Shown here: positions 42,476 through 50,781 of the stretch, in pieces
Numbering within the stretch: the stretch's first letter is position 1
Layout of the letters: every line of letters starts with the position of its first letter
Origin: UBA6165 sp044233745
GTDB taxonomy: Bacteria > Bacteroidota > Bacteroidia > Flavobacteriales_D > Crocinitomicaceae
Reading direction: 5' to 3'
Assembly (NCBI GenBank): GCA_044233745.1
Contig: JBIIJN010000001.1
Span: 62,001 to 126,000 of the forward strand
Length of the DNA stretch: 64,000 nt
Notes under the pieces: generated by a model
Told to the model about the DNA's origin: nothing
The model's input: only the letters and a program-made list of their open reading frames with translations
The model's database searches: none
Program-made: the position numbers and the translations under genes

Positions 42476-42545
42476 AAAACAGAAAACACTTGGATTGTTG
42501 TAAATATTTGAGCTGTTTCGCGCAGTTATGAGAATGTCGATGCAT

Positions 42546-42589
42546 AAAAAAATCCCCCAAGTTTTCACTCAGGGGATTTTGTTTTTTTT
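42546..42589. terminator. Bidirectional terminator
   Basis: AATCCCC (42551-42557) pairs with GGGGATT (42572-42578), with an A run before and a T run after. It serves both the lytic transglycosylase gene and the convergent FKBP gene that ends at 42598. Confidence 0.85.
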
Positions 42590-42597
42590 GAGCTTTC

Positions 42598-43542
42598 TTA
42601 TTCAAAGTCAATCAATTCGATTTCGAAGATCAGCGTAGAATATGGTTGGATTTTTGGAGGAGAACCTTGTTCACCATAACCCAATTCGTAAGGCACATAC
42701 AGGCGATATTTGCCACCGCGCTGCATCAACTGCAAACCTTCTTGCCAGCCAGCAATTACATTACCTAAAGGAAAAGAAACGGGTGTTGGGTCGTTGGCGT
42801 TGGACTCCAAAACACGGTATGAAATGTCGCGCAGGGTATAATACACAGATACTGTAGAGTTGATACTTGGTTTTTCGCCTTTTCCTTTTTCAATCACTTC
42901 ATATTGCAAGCCGCTTTTTGTTTCAACAATGCCTTTTTTACCTTTGTTTTGAGCTAAAAAATCTTGACCTTCAGTTTTCGTTAAGCTACTGAAATACTCA
43001 GTAATGATGGTGTTTTGTTCGCTTAATGCCACCAAAGGCTCAGTGTTATACAATCCATCTTTGTAGCCTTTTCTCAAGACATTCAAAGAAAGCTTATTGT
43101 AGATGTTTTTGAACTCAAACGACTTTCTCAACTCATAGCCACGTAGGTAACCCATGTAGTATGATGCTTCGGTCGGTTTGATATTTGTGGTGTCGAAACT
43201 GCCTTGGGTTTGAAAATAGATCATCAAGTAGCTGTTGTATTCCTGAGCAGTCACTGAATCGGCAAACTCAATACCTTTGAAGAAGCCATCACGCGTTTTG
43301 GCACGTACAAAATAGGGACTGAATTCTTTAGAATCCAACCATTCGCGGGCATCTTCTGTAGAATTATAACCCACTGAATAAGCTACTCTATCTTCCAACG
43401 ACAACAATTTCACATCGTCGTAAGCTTTGCCTGGATCGCCAATTACAATTTCTTGGTCTTCTTTTTTGTTTTCATTTTCGTCCGTGCTGTCGCAAGCCGT
43501 GGCCAGGGCAAACAAAGGAAGAAATAACAGGATTTTTTTCAT
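42598..43542 (-). CDS. FKBP-type peptidyl-prolyl isomerase, lipoprotein
   Basis: A 314-residue lipoprotein (lipobox ALATACDS). The N-terminal half is a helical FkpA-like dimerisation domain (from about residue 45 to 200), the C-terminal part an FKBP domain with SGLQYEVIEKGKGEKP, VSVYYTLRD, PLGNVIAGWQEGLQLMQRGG, YVPYELGYGEQGSPPKIQPY and TLIFEIELIDF. Folds proteins in the periplasm. It is the last gene of a five-gene operon and starts 19 bases after its paralogue. Confidence 0.9.
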   Translation of the reverse strand: MKKILLFLPLFALATACDSTDENENKKEDQEIVIGDPGKAYDDVKLLSLEDRVAYSVGYNSTEDAREWLDSKEFSPYFVRAKTRDGFFKGIEFADSVTAQEYNSYLMIYFQTQGSFDTTNIKPTEASYYMGYLRGYELRKSFEFKNIYNKLSLNVLRKGYKDGLYNTEPLVALSEQNTIITEYFSSLTKTEGQDFLAQNKGKKGIVETKSGLQYEVIEKGKGEKPSINSTVSVYYTLRDISYRVLESNANDPTPVSFPLGNVIAGWQEGLQLMQRGGKYRLYVPYELGYGEQGSPPKIQPYSTLIFEIELIDFE

Positions 43543-43561
43543 CTGTATTAAGTTAAAAGAG

Positions 43562-44167
43562 TTAAGATAAAATCGACAGCAATTCTACATCAAAAACCAA
43601 GGTCATGAAAGGTTTGATCGGTCCGTTTGGATGCGGATTGGCGCCGTATGCCAAGTTTTGTGGAATGTAAAATCTGAATTTTGAACCTTCTTTCATCAGT
43701 TGCAAGCCTTCTGTCCAACCAGTAATTACTTGATTTAATGGGAATTGTGCTGGTTCACCACGTTCGTATGAACTATCGAAAACAGTACCATTAATCAATG
43801 TGCCATGGTAGTGCACTGAAACCATAGAGGTGCTTTGTGGTTGTTCACCAGCGCCTTCTTCGATGATTTCATATTGCAAACCAGAAGCCGTTTCAATAAC
43901 ACCTTCACGTGTTGCATTTTCTTTCAAAAATTGTTCGCCTTCTACTTTGAAGCCTTCAAATTGTTCGGCTGTTAATTGTTCAAAATAAGACTGAATAATT
44001 TGATTGGCTTGTTCTGGTGAGAACTTGGGTTGTTCGTCATTCATGAGTGTTTTCAAACCCGCAATGAAGTTTTCCATTTCAATATTTCCCAAGCCTTGTT
44101 GGCGCAAATTGTCGCCGATGTTTAAACCAATGCAATAGCTTACATCAGCGTCGATTGTTGAATTCAT
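43562..44167 (-). CDS. FKBP-type peptidyl-prolyl isomerase (Mip/FkpA-like)
   Basis: A 201-residue protein with an N-terminal FkpA-type helical dimerisation domain (SYCIGLNIGDNLRQQGL) and a C-terminal FKBP domain (SGLQYEIIEEGAGEQP, VSVHYHGTLINGTVFDSSYERG, GWTEGLQLMKEGSKFRFYIP, MTLVFDVELL). No signal peptide is visible, unlike the downstream paralogue, so it may act in the cytosol. It keeps the canonical active-site residues (Tyr, Phe, Asp, Trp). Confidence 0.9.
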   Translation of the reverse strand: MNSTIDADVSYCIGLNIGDNLRQQGLGNIEMENFIAGLKTLMNDEQPKFSPEQANQIIQSYFEQLTAEQFEGFKVEGEQFLKENATREGVIETASGLQYEIIEEGAGEQPQSTSMVSVHYHGTLINGTVFDSSYERGEPAQFPLNQVITGWTEGLQLMKEGSKFRFYIPQNLAYGANPHPNGPIKPFMTLVFDVELLSILS

Positions 44168-44242
44168 ATGTGTTGTTTATTGTTTTGACTTTTTTGCTTC
44201 TGGCTATTTGCCTTAGATTTAATTTCGTTTTTGATAGTTGAT

Positions 44243-44362
44243 TCAATTCGATCGATTTTCGAAGTCCTTGCGGTCGTCGTTGCGCATGCGTTTGATGGCC
44301 AAATAAACTATCAGCCCCAAACAGATGGCATAGAATGCAACTTGTAACCAAACAACGATCAT
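44243..44362 (-). CDS. 39-residue single-helix membrane peptide
   Basis: A short frame found by hand: ATG 44362, TGA 44243-44245. The product begins MIVVWLQVAFYAICLGLIVY, one transmembrane helix, and ends in a charged tail (KRMRNDDRKDFENRSN). It starts 4 bases after the YbjQ stop on the same strand, so it is translationally coupled. Family not recognised. The charged C-terminal tail would lie in the cytosol by the positive-inside rule. Confidence 0.6.
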   Translation of the reverse strand: MIVVWLQVAFYAICLGLIVYLAIKRMRNDDRKDFENRSN

Positions 44363-44366
44363 CGGA

Positions 44367-44681
44367 TTAGCCGAATTTTACTGCTGTGCCGTAAGCCAAA
44401 ATTTCGGCTGCACCCTGAGTAATTACTGAGGTATTCAAACGAAAACAAACAATGGCATCGGCACCTAGGCGATTGGCGTCGTCGATCATCCGTTGCATGG
44501 CTTGTTCGCGAGAATCGGCTTGAAGTTTTGTGTACTCGCTGATTTCACCACCTATAATGTTTTTCAAACCGGCGAAAATATCGCGACCCACATTTCTGGC
44601 GCGCACGGTGCTTCCACGAGCCACACCTAGTACTTCTAAGATGTTTTTACCGGGTATGGTTTCTGTTGTTGCTATGATCAT
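44367..44681 (-). CDS. YbjQ/UPF0145 family protein
   Basis: A 104-residue protein of the YbjQ family, with the start IATTETIPGKNILEVLGVARGSTVRARN, the middle GRDIFAGLKNIIGGEISEYTKL and the end NRLGADAIVCFRLNTSVITQGAAEILAYGTAV. It is a small homopentamer-forming cytosolic protein of unknown function. It begins 2 bases after the META-like gene and is followed after 4 bases by the membrane peptide. Confidence 0.92.
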   Translation of the reverse strand: MIIATTETIPGKNILEVLGVARGSTVRARNVGRDIFAGLKNIIGGEISEYTKLQADSREQAMQRMIDDANRLGADAIVCFRLNTSVITQGAAEILAYGTAVKFG

Positions 44682-44683
44682 TT

Positions 44684-45487
44684 TTACTTAGTTTTAATAA
44701 ATACAAAAGTATCATTTTTATCTGAGAGCGTTAGTTTATTGTTGTTTTCGGAAAACAGAAAATAATAGGGTTTTCCGCCCATGCGCTCCATCAATTGACT
44801 CAGCTCAGGCGATTCATGGCACGACATATTAGGATAAAGATCAAAATTGAAAGCGAAAGTGCGTTCCAAAATATTCAATTGACTGCGCCAAGTCCGGCAT
44901 CCAAAACGGCCCTCAATCAAATTACTCGTTTTCATTTTGCTGAGTTGAAGTTGTGGCGCCTCGGATAGATTCCCACTTGTTTTGCAATCTTGGTTGTTTA
45001 TAGTGCTCAACACATATGTATCGCGAAATCCGAAATTCGGATGGTAGCACCCGCATCCTCCAACGCGATACAAAACAACATGTTCGTTGCTCAATTCAAG
45101 TACAAAAGGGTTGTTTTGAAAACCAAAGTTGTAGCAGTTTGCATCAGCAATTTGAACACGCACTTGGAGCGAATCACTTGTTCGCATTACCCACACCAAT
45201 CCTTGTTTGTTTTCTTCTTGGAAGCTTTGAAACTCACTTGTTTTGCAATGTACATCTATATTATTGGTGTAGTCGATGAATGAAAAATTACCATCTATTT
45301 CCATCTCCAATGCCCAGTTGTATTGTGGGTCATATGATGAATACATGCTGCCATTAGGTCGCAGCGGCTTCGTTATCTGTTCTTTGTTTTTCTTTTGTCT
45401 TTTTGCACAAGAACCAATTCCCAGGCCTAAAACAGCTATGTTTAGAAAAAGGATACTTAGCCAAAGCACTTGTTTCGTTGAAATCAT
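44684..45487 (-). CDS. Putative META/COG3650-type lipoprotein
   Basis: A 267-residue exported protein; the signal (LWLSILFLNIAVLGLG) ends in a lipobox-like GIGSCA. Residues 40-190 resemble COG3650 domains (WALEMEIDGNFSFIDY), and the last 85 residues recall the META/HslJ pattern (GRFGCRTWRSQLNILERTF, MSCHESPELSQLMERMG, NNKLTLSDKN). Cys pairs are spread in GGCGCYHPNFGF. Role unknown; META proteins often work in envelope stress. First gene of the five-gene operon. Confidence 0.6.
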   Translation of the reverse strand: MISTKQVLWLSILFLNIAVLGLGIGSCAKRQKKNKEQITKPLRPNGSMYSSYDPQYNWALEMEIDGNFSFIDYTNNIDVHCKTSEFQSFQEENKQGLVWVMRTSDSLQVRVQIADANCYNFGFQNNPFVLELSNEHVVLYRVGGCGCYHPNFGFRDTYVLSTINNQDCKTSGNLSEAPQLQLSKMKTSNLIEGRFGCRTWRSQLNILERTFAFNFDLYPNMSCHESPELSQLMERMGGKPYYFLFSENNNKLTLSDKNDTFVFIKTK

Positions 45488-45635
45488 AAGTGACTGATAA
45501 TAAGTGTTTTTTACTTTATTTTTAGTCCTGTGTTGTCACAAAGGTAGAAAATTGATGTTGAACATGGTGTTTTGTTTCAGACATTTACTTGGCAATGATG
45601 TGAAATCACTAATTTCGCTGCAAATTATTAACGCA

Positions 45636-47039
45636 ATGAGCAAAATCAAATTCGGAACAGACGGTTGGAGGGCTATTATAGCAGAGGATTTTACGGTAAA
45701 TAATGTGCTTCGTGTGTCGGAAGCGGTGAGTAAATATGTGCTGAATCAACCCGTGAAGCGCATTGTAATTGGCCATGACTGCCGTTTTGCTGGCGAATTG
45801 TTTATGCAAAATGCAATTCGTGTTTTTGTGAAACACGGCATCGAAGTGTTGTATGCCGAAGGTTTTGTGAGCACGCCCATGGTTTCTCTGGCTTGTGCAA
45901 AATACAACGCTGCGATTGGGGTTGTATTAACAGCTTCTCACAATCCGCCGAGCTACAATGGCTATAAATTGAAGGCATTTTATGGCGGTCCTTTGGGTCC
46001 AGAAGAAATTCAAGTGGTGGAGGATATGATTCTAGACTCACCTGCTGATTATTCGGCGATGACTTGGGATGAGGTGAAAGCCAATTCTTTGGTGACAAAA
46101 GTAGATTTAGAAAAAGATTATATCGATGCCATTCGCGCCAATTTTGATTTGGATGCCATCAACAACAGCGGCTTGAAATTGGCTTTTGACGCCATGTATG
46201 GTTCAGGGCAGCGCGTCATTCGTCAGGTTTTGAACAATGTATCTGAATTCCACTGTGAACCCAATCCATCGTTTATGGGACAAGCGCCTGAGCCGATTGA
46301 GAAAAATTTGCAAGAGGTGTCTAATTTCTTAAAAAATAATCCGGGATATGCTGCGGCTTTGGCCATTGATGGTGATGCTGACCGCATTGGTTTATTTAAT
46401 GGTAAAGGAGAATTTATCGATTCCCACCACATCATCTTGTTGTTAATCAATTATTTACACAAATACAAAGGACTTGGCGGTAGAGTAGTTACGGCATTCA
46501 GCTGTACCCCGAAAGTGGAAAAAATGTGTAAGATTTTCGGATTGGAGCATGAAACGGTGAAAATCGGTTTCAAATACATCGCTGGCAAAATGGTGGATGG
46601 TGATGTGTTGTTGGGTGGAGAAGAATCGGGTGGAATTGCAATCAAGAGTCACATTCCGGAGCGCGATGGTATCTGGATGGGCTTGGTGATTTTTGAATAC
46701 ATGGCCAAGTCGGGCAAATCGTTGGATGAATTGATCGATGAGGTATATGCCTTGGTCGGCGGATTCAAATTTGAACGCAACGATTTGCACATCACTGAAA
46801 ACTTGAAACAAGAAATTATTGCCAAATGTGAGGCTAAGGCATACGCCCAGTTTGGTGAATACAATATCATACGTGTTGAAACCATCGATGGATTTAAGTT
46901 TTTCTTCGACGACGACCGCTGGGTGATGATTCGTCCTTCGGGTACGGAGCCTGTTTTGCGCGTTTACGCCGAAGCACCTACTATGGATGAAGTGAGAAAT
47001 ATCCTCAAGCAAACTTCTGATACCATTTGTAACAACTAG
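45636..47039 (+). CDS. Phosphoglucomutase/phosphomannomutase family protein
   Basis: A 467-residue alpha-D-phosphohexomutase of the four-domain family. Catalytic Ser is in LTASHNPPSYNGYKLK, the metal loop is IDGDADRIGLF, the sugar loop GGEESGGIAIK, and the phosphate site RPSGTEPVLRVYAE. It moves phosphate between C6 and C1 of a hexose; glucose or mannose cannot be told apart here. ATG 45636 gives the family start MSKIKFGTDGWR, while the frame opens at 45504 with 44 unlikely residues. It is followed by aroC after 6 bases. Confidence 0.92.
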   Translation: MSKIKFGTDGWRAIIAEDFTVNNVLRVSEAVSKYVLNQPVKRIVIGHDCRFAGELFMQNAIRVFVKHGIEVLYAEGFVSTPMVSLACAKYNAAIGVVLTASHNPPSYNGYKLKAFYGGPLGPEEIQVVEDMILDSPADYSAMTWDEVKANSLVTKVDLEKDYIDAIRANFDLDAINNSGLKLAFDAMYGSGQRVIRQVLNNVSEFHCEPNPSFMGQAPEPIEKNLQEVSNFLKNNPGYAAALAIDGDADRIGLFNGKGEFIDSHHIILLLINYLHKYKGLGGRVVTAFSCTPKVEKMCKIFGLEHETVKIGFKYIAGKMVDGDVLLGGEESGGIAIKSHIPERDGIWMGLVIFEYMAKSGKSLDELIDEVYALVGGFKFERNDLHITENLKQEIIAKCEAKAYAQFGEYNIIRVETIDGFKFFFDDDRWVMIRPSGTEPVLRVYAEAPTMDEVRNILKQTSDTICNN

Positions 47040-47045
47040 AATCTG

Positions 47046-48113
47046 ATGGCTGGCAACACCTTTGGAAGAATTTTTCGCTTGACCACTTTTGGTGAGTCGC
47101 ATGGAGAAGCCATTGGTGGTGTGTTGGATGGTGTGCCTTCCAATTTTGACTTAGATTTGGCTGAAATTCAGCGCGAATTGGACCGCAGAAAACCCGGTCA
47201 GTCGAAAATTGTTTCTCAGCGCAAAGAATCGGACACGGTGCGGTTTCTTTCTGGCATTTTTGAGGGAAAAACCACAGGCGCTCCCATCGGATTTATGATT
47301 GTGAATGAAAATCAAAAATCGCAGGATTACGAGCATTTGAAAGACGCTTATCGACCTTCGCACGCAGATTTTGTGTACGATAAAAAATACGGTCACCGCG
47401 ATTATCGTGGCGGCGGAAGATCGAGTGCCCGCGAAACTGCCTGTCGTGTTGTGGGTGGTGCCATTGCCAAACAATTTTTGAAATCGATAGGCATCCAGAT
47501 TCATGCTTATGTGGATCAAGTGGGCGATATTCGAATGCCAGCGGATTATATCCTGAATCCAGACAATATCGAAGACAACATAGTGCGCTGTCCTCATGCA
47601 GAAACGGCTCAACTTATGGAAAGCCTGATTATGGAAGTGCGCAAAGCTGGTGACACTATTGGTGGCATTGTGCGCTGTGTGGCAAATGGCGTCCCCATTG
47701 GTTTAGGTGCTCCGGTTTTTGATAAACTCCACGCCGAATTGGGCAAAGCGATGTTGTCCATCAATGCGGTGAAAGGTTTTGAAATTGGCTCTGGATTTTC
47801 GGCTGCCACCATGCGTGGTTCGCAACACAACGACGTGATTTTACCCAACGGTTCAACTCAAACCAATTTTTCTGGTGGCATTCAAGGTGGCATTTCCAAT
47901 GGTCAACCCATTGAATTTCGAGTGGCTTTCAAACCTGTGGCAACCTTGATGCAAGACCAAGCCTCCATCGACAACGCTGGAAATGAAATTGTACTCGAAG
48001 GCAAAGGTCGCCACGACCCTTGTGTTGTGCCGCGTGCTGTGCCTATTGTAGAGGCCATGTGTGCACTGGTCTTGTTGGATTATGTTTTGTTGGAGACGGC
48101 GGGGAGGGTTTGA
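47046..48113 (+). CDS. aroC: Chorismate synthase
   Basis: A 355-residue FMN-dependent enzyme that makes chorismate for aromatic amino acids. The family marks are TFGESHGEAIGGVLDGVP, RRKPGQSKIVSQRKESD, HRDYRGGGRSSARETACRVVGGAIA and GRHDPCVVPRAVPIVEAM. Length is normal. Co-directional with the mutase upstream; ssb starts 42 bases downstream. Confidence 0.96.
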   Translation: MAGNTFGRIFRLTTFGESHGEAIGGVLDGVPSNFDLDLAEIQRELDRRKPGQSKIVSQRKESDTVRFLSGIFEGKTTGAPIGFMIVNENQKSQDYEHLKDAYRPSHADFVYDKKYGHRDYRGGGRSSARETACRVVGGAIAKQFLKSIGIQIHAYVDQVGDIRMPADYILNPDNIEDNIVRCPHAETAQLMESLIMEVRKAGDTIGGIVRCVANGVPIGLGAPVFDKLHAELGKAMLSINAVKGFEIGSGFSAATMRGSQHNDVILPNGSTQTNFSGGIQGGISNGQPIEFRVAFKPVATLMQDQASIDNAGNEIVLEGKGRHDPCVVPRAVPIVEAMCALVLLDYVLLETAGRV

Positions 48114-48155
48114 TGGTGTTTTTTATATTCGTCTTTTCTTCCTACATTTGCCGCT

Positions 48156-48599
48156 ATGGCTGGAACAGTAAATAAAGTAATTCTCATCGGCAATGTGGGC
48201 AAAGACCCTGAGGTGAGGTATTTGGAAAATGGGGTAGGTGTGGCTACAGTGCCATTGGCTACGTCGGAGAATTTTACGGATAAAAAAACGGGTGAAAAAC
48301 GCACCGTGACCGATTGGCACAACGTCGTTTTGTGGCGCGGCTTGGCAGAAATCACCAAGAATTATGTGAAAAAGGGTTCCAAAATTTATGTGGAAGGCAA
48401 ATTGAGAACGCGCTCCTACACCGACAAGGACAATATCGTGCGCTACATCACAGAAATTATTGCGGATGAGTTGCAATTGCTTACTCCTAGAGCCGAAAGT
48501 GCTGACAGTCAACAGCAAAGTTATCCACCTTCTGTTGAGTCGTCGAACAACCAAGCTTTGCCTGATAGTTTTATGGATGACGACATTTTGCCTTTTTAA
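48156..48599 (+). CDS. ssb: Single-stranded DNA-binding protein
   Basis: A 147-residue SSB with an OB fold (VNKVILIGNVGKDPEVRYLENG, TDWHNVVLWRGLAEITKNYV, KGSKIYVEGKLRTRSYTDKD) and the protein-docking acidic tail DDDILPF at the end. It covers ssDNA in replication and repair. It precedes gldE, as it does in many gliding Bacteroidota. Confidence 0.95.
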   Translation: MAGTVNKVILIGNVGKDPEVRYLENGVGVATVPLATSENFTDKKTGEKRTVTDWHNVVLWRGLAEITKNYVKKGSKIYVEGKLRTRSYTDKDNIVRYITEIIADELQLLTPRAESADSQQQSYPPSVESSNNQALPDSFMDDDILPF

Positions 48600-48624
48600 T
48601 CATGAACTCAATCGTAAAATGTTC

Positions 48625-48632
48625 TAATTTTG
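48625..48632 (+). promoter_or_regulatory. Candidate -7 box upstream of gldE
   Basis: TAATTTTG fits TAnnTTTG and ends 4 bases before the gldE ATG, which would give an almost leaderless transcript. No -33 element is evident, so confidence is low. Confidence 0.3.
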
Positions 48633-48636
48633 CAGC

Positions 48637-49995
48637 ATGATAGATTCAGAGCCTCCGGAACAGTTTTTTATTCTTCTCACTTCAATGTTTGATTCAAGTG
48701 CTTTTACTTGGTCTGTGATTTTGTTCTTGTTTTTACTGCTTTGTTCGGCATTGATTTCTGCATCCGAAATCGCTTTTTTCTCCATTACCCCCCAAGATTT
48801 AGATAGCTTAAAAAAGGATAAAAGTCCGCGTGCGCTGATGGTTTTGGATTGGAAAGACAAGCCCAAAGAGCTGCTTTCGATCATCTTGATTACGAACAAT
48901 TTTGTGAATGTGGGCATCGTTATTTTGGGTACCTACCTCACCGACGTCTTGTCAAAAGCCTTGCTCGACGAAAGTTTGTTGGAGCACCCCATCGTTGTTT
49001 TTCTCTTGCAAGTAGTCTTAATCACCTTGGTTTTGCTTCTTTTTGGAGAGATGATTCCGAAGTTGTATGCCAATAGAAATCCAATGCCTATTGCACAGCG
49101 CATGGCCACTCCTTTGCGCATTTTGTCTAAAACACCGCCGTTTTCTTGGCTTTCTGCATTTTTGATGAAAAGCACAGAAATTATCAACAAGAAGACCAAG
49201 AAAAAAGATATGCGTCTTTCCTCTACGGATTTGGAGCAAGCTGTGGCTTTAACCAAGGAATTGTCAGACTCTGAGGAAGAACACAAAATGTTGGAAGGCA
49301 TTGTGAAGTTTGGCAACACAGAGGTTTGTCAAATCATGTGTTCGCGTGTGGATGCCGCTGCAATCGATGTAAAATTGAATTTCAAAGAGGTGTATGACGT
49401 GATCGTTGAAAGTGGCTTTTCACGTTTTCCTGTATATCAAGATTCGTTCGATAATATCACAGGCATTTTGTATGTGAAAGATTTATTGGAACACATCAAT
49501 AAAGCGGAAGATTTCAATTGGCGCAATTTGGCTCGACCTGCGTTTTTTGTGCCGGAAAACAAGAAAATTGACGACTTACTCAAAGATTTTCAGGAGAAAA
49601 AAATGCACATGGCCATTGTGGTTGATGAATACGGTGGCGCCAATGGTATCGTAACTTTAGAAGATGTTTTGGAAGAAATTGTGGGCGATATCACCGATGA
49701 ATTTGACGACGACGAAGTGGTGCACACCAAAGTAAACGATTATACTTTTGTTTTTGAAGGAAAAACATCACTTTTAGATATGTACAAAGTACTGGATGTT
49801 GACCCCGAAGCCTATGAAGATTTGAAAGGCGACGCTGAATCTGTGGCTGGATTTATCATTGAACAAAGCGGTCGCATCATGCGCAAAAATGAGCGATTAA
49901 CCGTGAGTGATTTGACCTTTATCGTTGAAGCAGCGGATAAAAAACGCGTGAAATTGGTGCGTGTCATTAAAAACGGGACAAAACATGAAAAGTAG
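48637..49995 (+). CDS. gldE: Gliding-motility-associated protein GldE (CNNM/CBS family)
   Basis: A 452-residue inner-membrane protein. The first 210 residues form the DUF21/CNNM membrane domain with four hydrophobic helices (SVILFLFLLLCSALISASEIAFF, LLSIILITNNFVNVG), then paired CBS domains (MCSRVDAAAIDVKLNF, MHMAIVVDEYGGANGIVTLEDVLEEIVGDI split by the strand break) and a CorC-type C-terminal domain. GldE works with GldD in gliding and T9SS function. The stop overlaps gldD by 11 bases. Confidence 0.9.
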   Translation: MIDSEPPEQFFILLTSMFDSSAFTWSVILFLFLLLCSALISASEIAFFSITPQDLDSLKKDKSPRALMVLDWKDKPKELLSIILITNNFVNVGIVILGTYLTDVLSKALLDESLLEHPIVVFLLQVVLITLVLLLFGEMIPKLYANRNPMPIAQRMATPLRILSKTPPFSWLSAFLMKSTEIINKKTKKKDMRLSSTDLEQAVALTKELSDSEEEHKMLEGIVKFGNTEVCQIMCSRVDAAAIDVKLNFKEVYDVIVESGFSRFPVYQDSFDNITGILYVKDLLEHINKAEDFNWRNLARPAFFVPENKKIDDLLKDFQEKKMHMAIVVDEYGGANGIVTLEDVLEEIVGDITDEFDDDEVVHTKVNDYTFVFEGKTSLLDMYKVLDVDPEAYEDLKGDAESVAGFIIEQSGRIMRKNERLTVSDLTFIVEAADKKRVKLVRVIKNGTKHEK

Positions 49996-50548
49996 CTTTT
50001 TATTGGGTCTTTTGTTTTTGTTCGTGGCCTGTGGTAGCGACGAGTTGTTGATTCCCCGACCCATAGCCAATTTGCGCGTTGAATTTCCAGAGCGCCAATA
50101 TGCTCCTCTAGAATTGGATTGTCCGTATCAGTTTGAATTGGCTTCCTACATGACAGCGGTTCCACCAAATCAAGAAAACCCCTGCCACCAAGACATCAGT
50201 TTGGGTCAGTTCAATGGCATGTTGCATTTGAGCTATGTGCCTATCGAGAATAACTTACCCGGACTAATAGGCTATTCCATCGACAAAGTGCGCGAACACC
50301 AGGTGAAAGCTTCTGCCATCCAAGATTCCATGATATTCAATCCAGAACAGCGCGTTTATGGAACGTTTTACGAATTTTATGGCAATGCCGCAACGCCGTT
50401 TCAATTCCATTTCACCGATAGCGTGAATCATTTTATTCGCGGAACGGTTTATTTCAATGCCACACCAAATTTTGACAGCATTTATCCTGTGTTGCAATAC
50501 ATCAAAACCGATTTGGTGCATTTGATTGGGTCGAATAAGTGGAGGTAG
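49985..50548 (+). CDS. gldD: Gliding motility lipoprotein GldD
   Basis: A 187-residue lipoprotein (lipobox FLFVACGS). The mature part begins RPIANLRVEFPERQY, the GldD signature, and continues with CPYQFELASYM and MLHLSYVPI and a C-terminal FHFTDSVNHFIRGTVYFN. GldD is needed for gliding and T9SS cargo export in Flavobacterium. ATG 49985 is preferred over the upstream start at 49961. It is the last gene of ssb-gldE-gldD and overlaps gldE. Confidence 0.9.
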   Translation: MKSSFLLGLLFLFVACGSDELLIPRPIANLRVEFPERQYAPLELDCPYQFELASYMTAVPPNQENPCHQDISLGQFNGMLHLSYVPIENNLPGLIGYSIDKVREHQVKASAIQDSMIFNPEQRVYGTFYEFYGNAATPFQFHFTDSVNHFIRGTVYFNATPNFDSIYPVLQYIKTDLVHLIGSNKWR

Positions 50549-50781
50549 ATGGCTGTTAGATATTAGCTGTTGACGTCAGGTTTCTTTTCCTTCTCTGTGA
50601 AACTTTAACTTCGTTGCTGCTGCGCGGTGTGACACAACTTTTTTTGTCTTTCGCAATGGAGTGATCTTTTTATTTACAGAATCAAGTCAAATGTGACTTC
50701 CCTCTTTTACTTATTGTTCAAAATACAAAATCATTCACGTTTTCAAAACTTTTCCTTACATTTCGCCAAAATTTATGAATT

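Noticed and set aside
45504..45635. 44-residue N-terminal extension of the phosphohexomutase
   Set aside because: The extension lacks family similarity and the ATG at 45636 starts exactly at the conserved MSKIKFGTDGWR.
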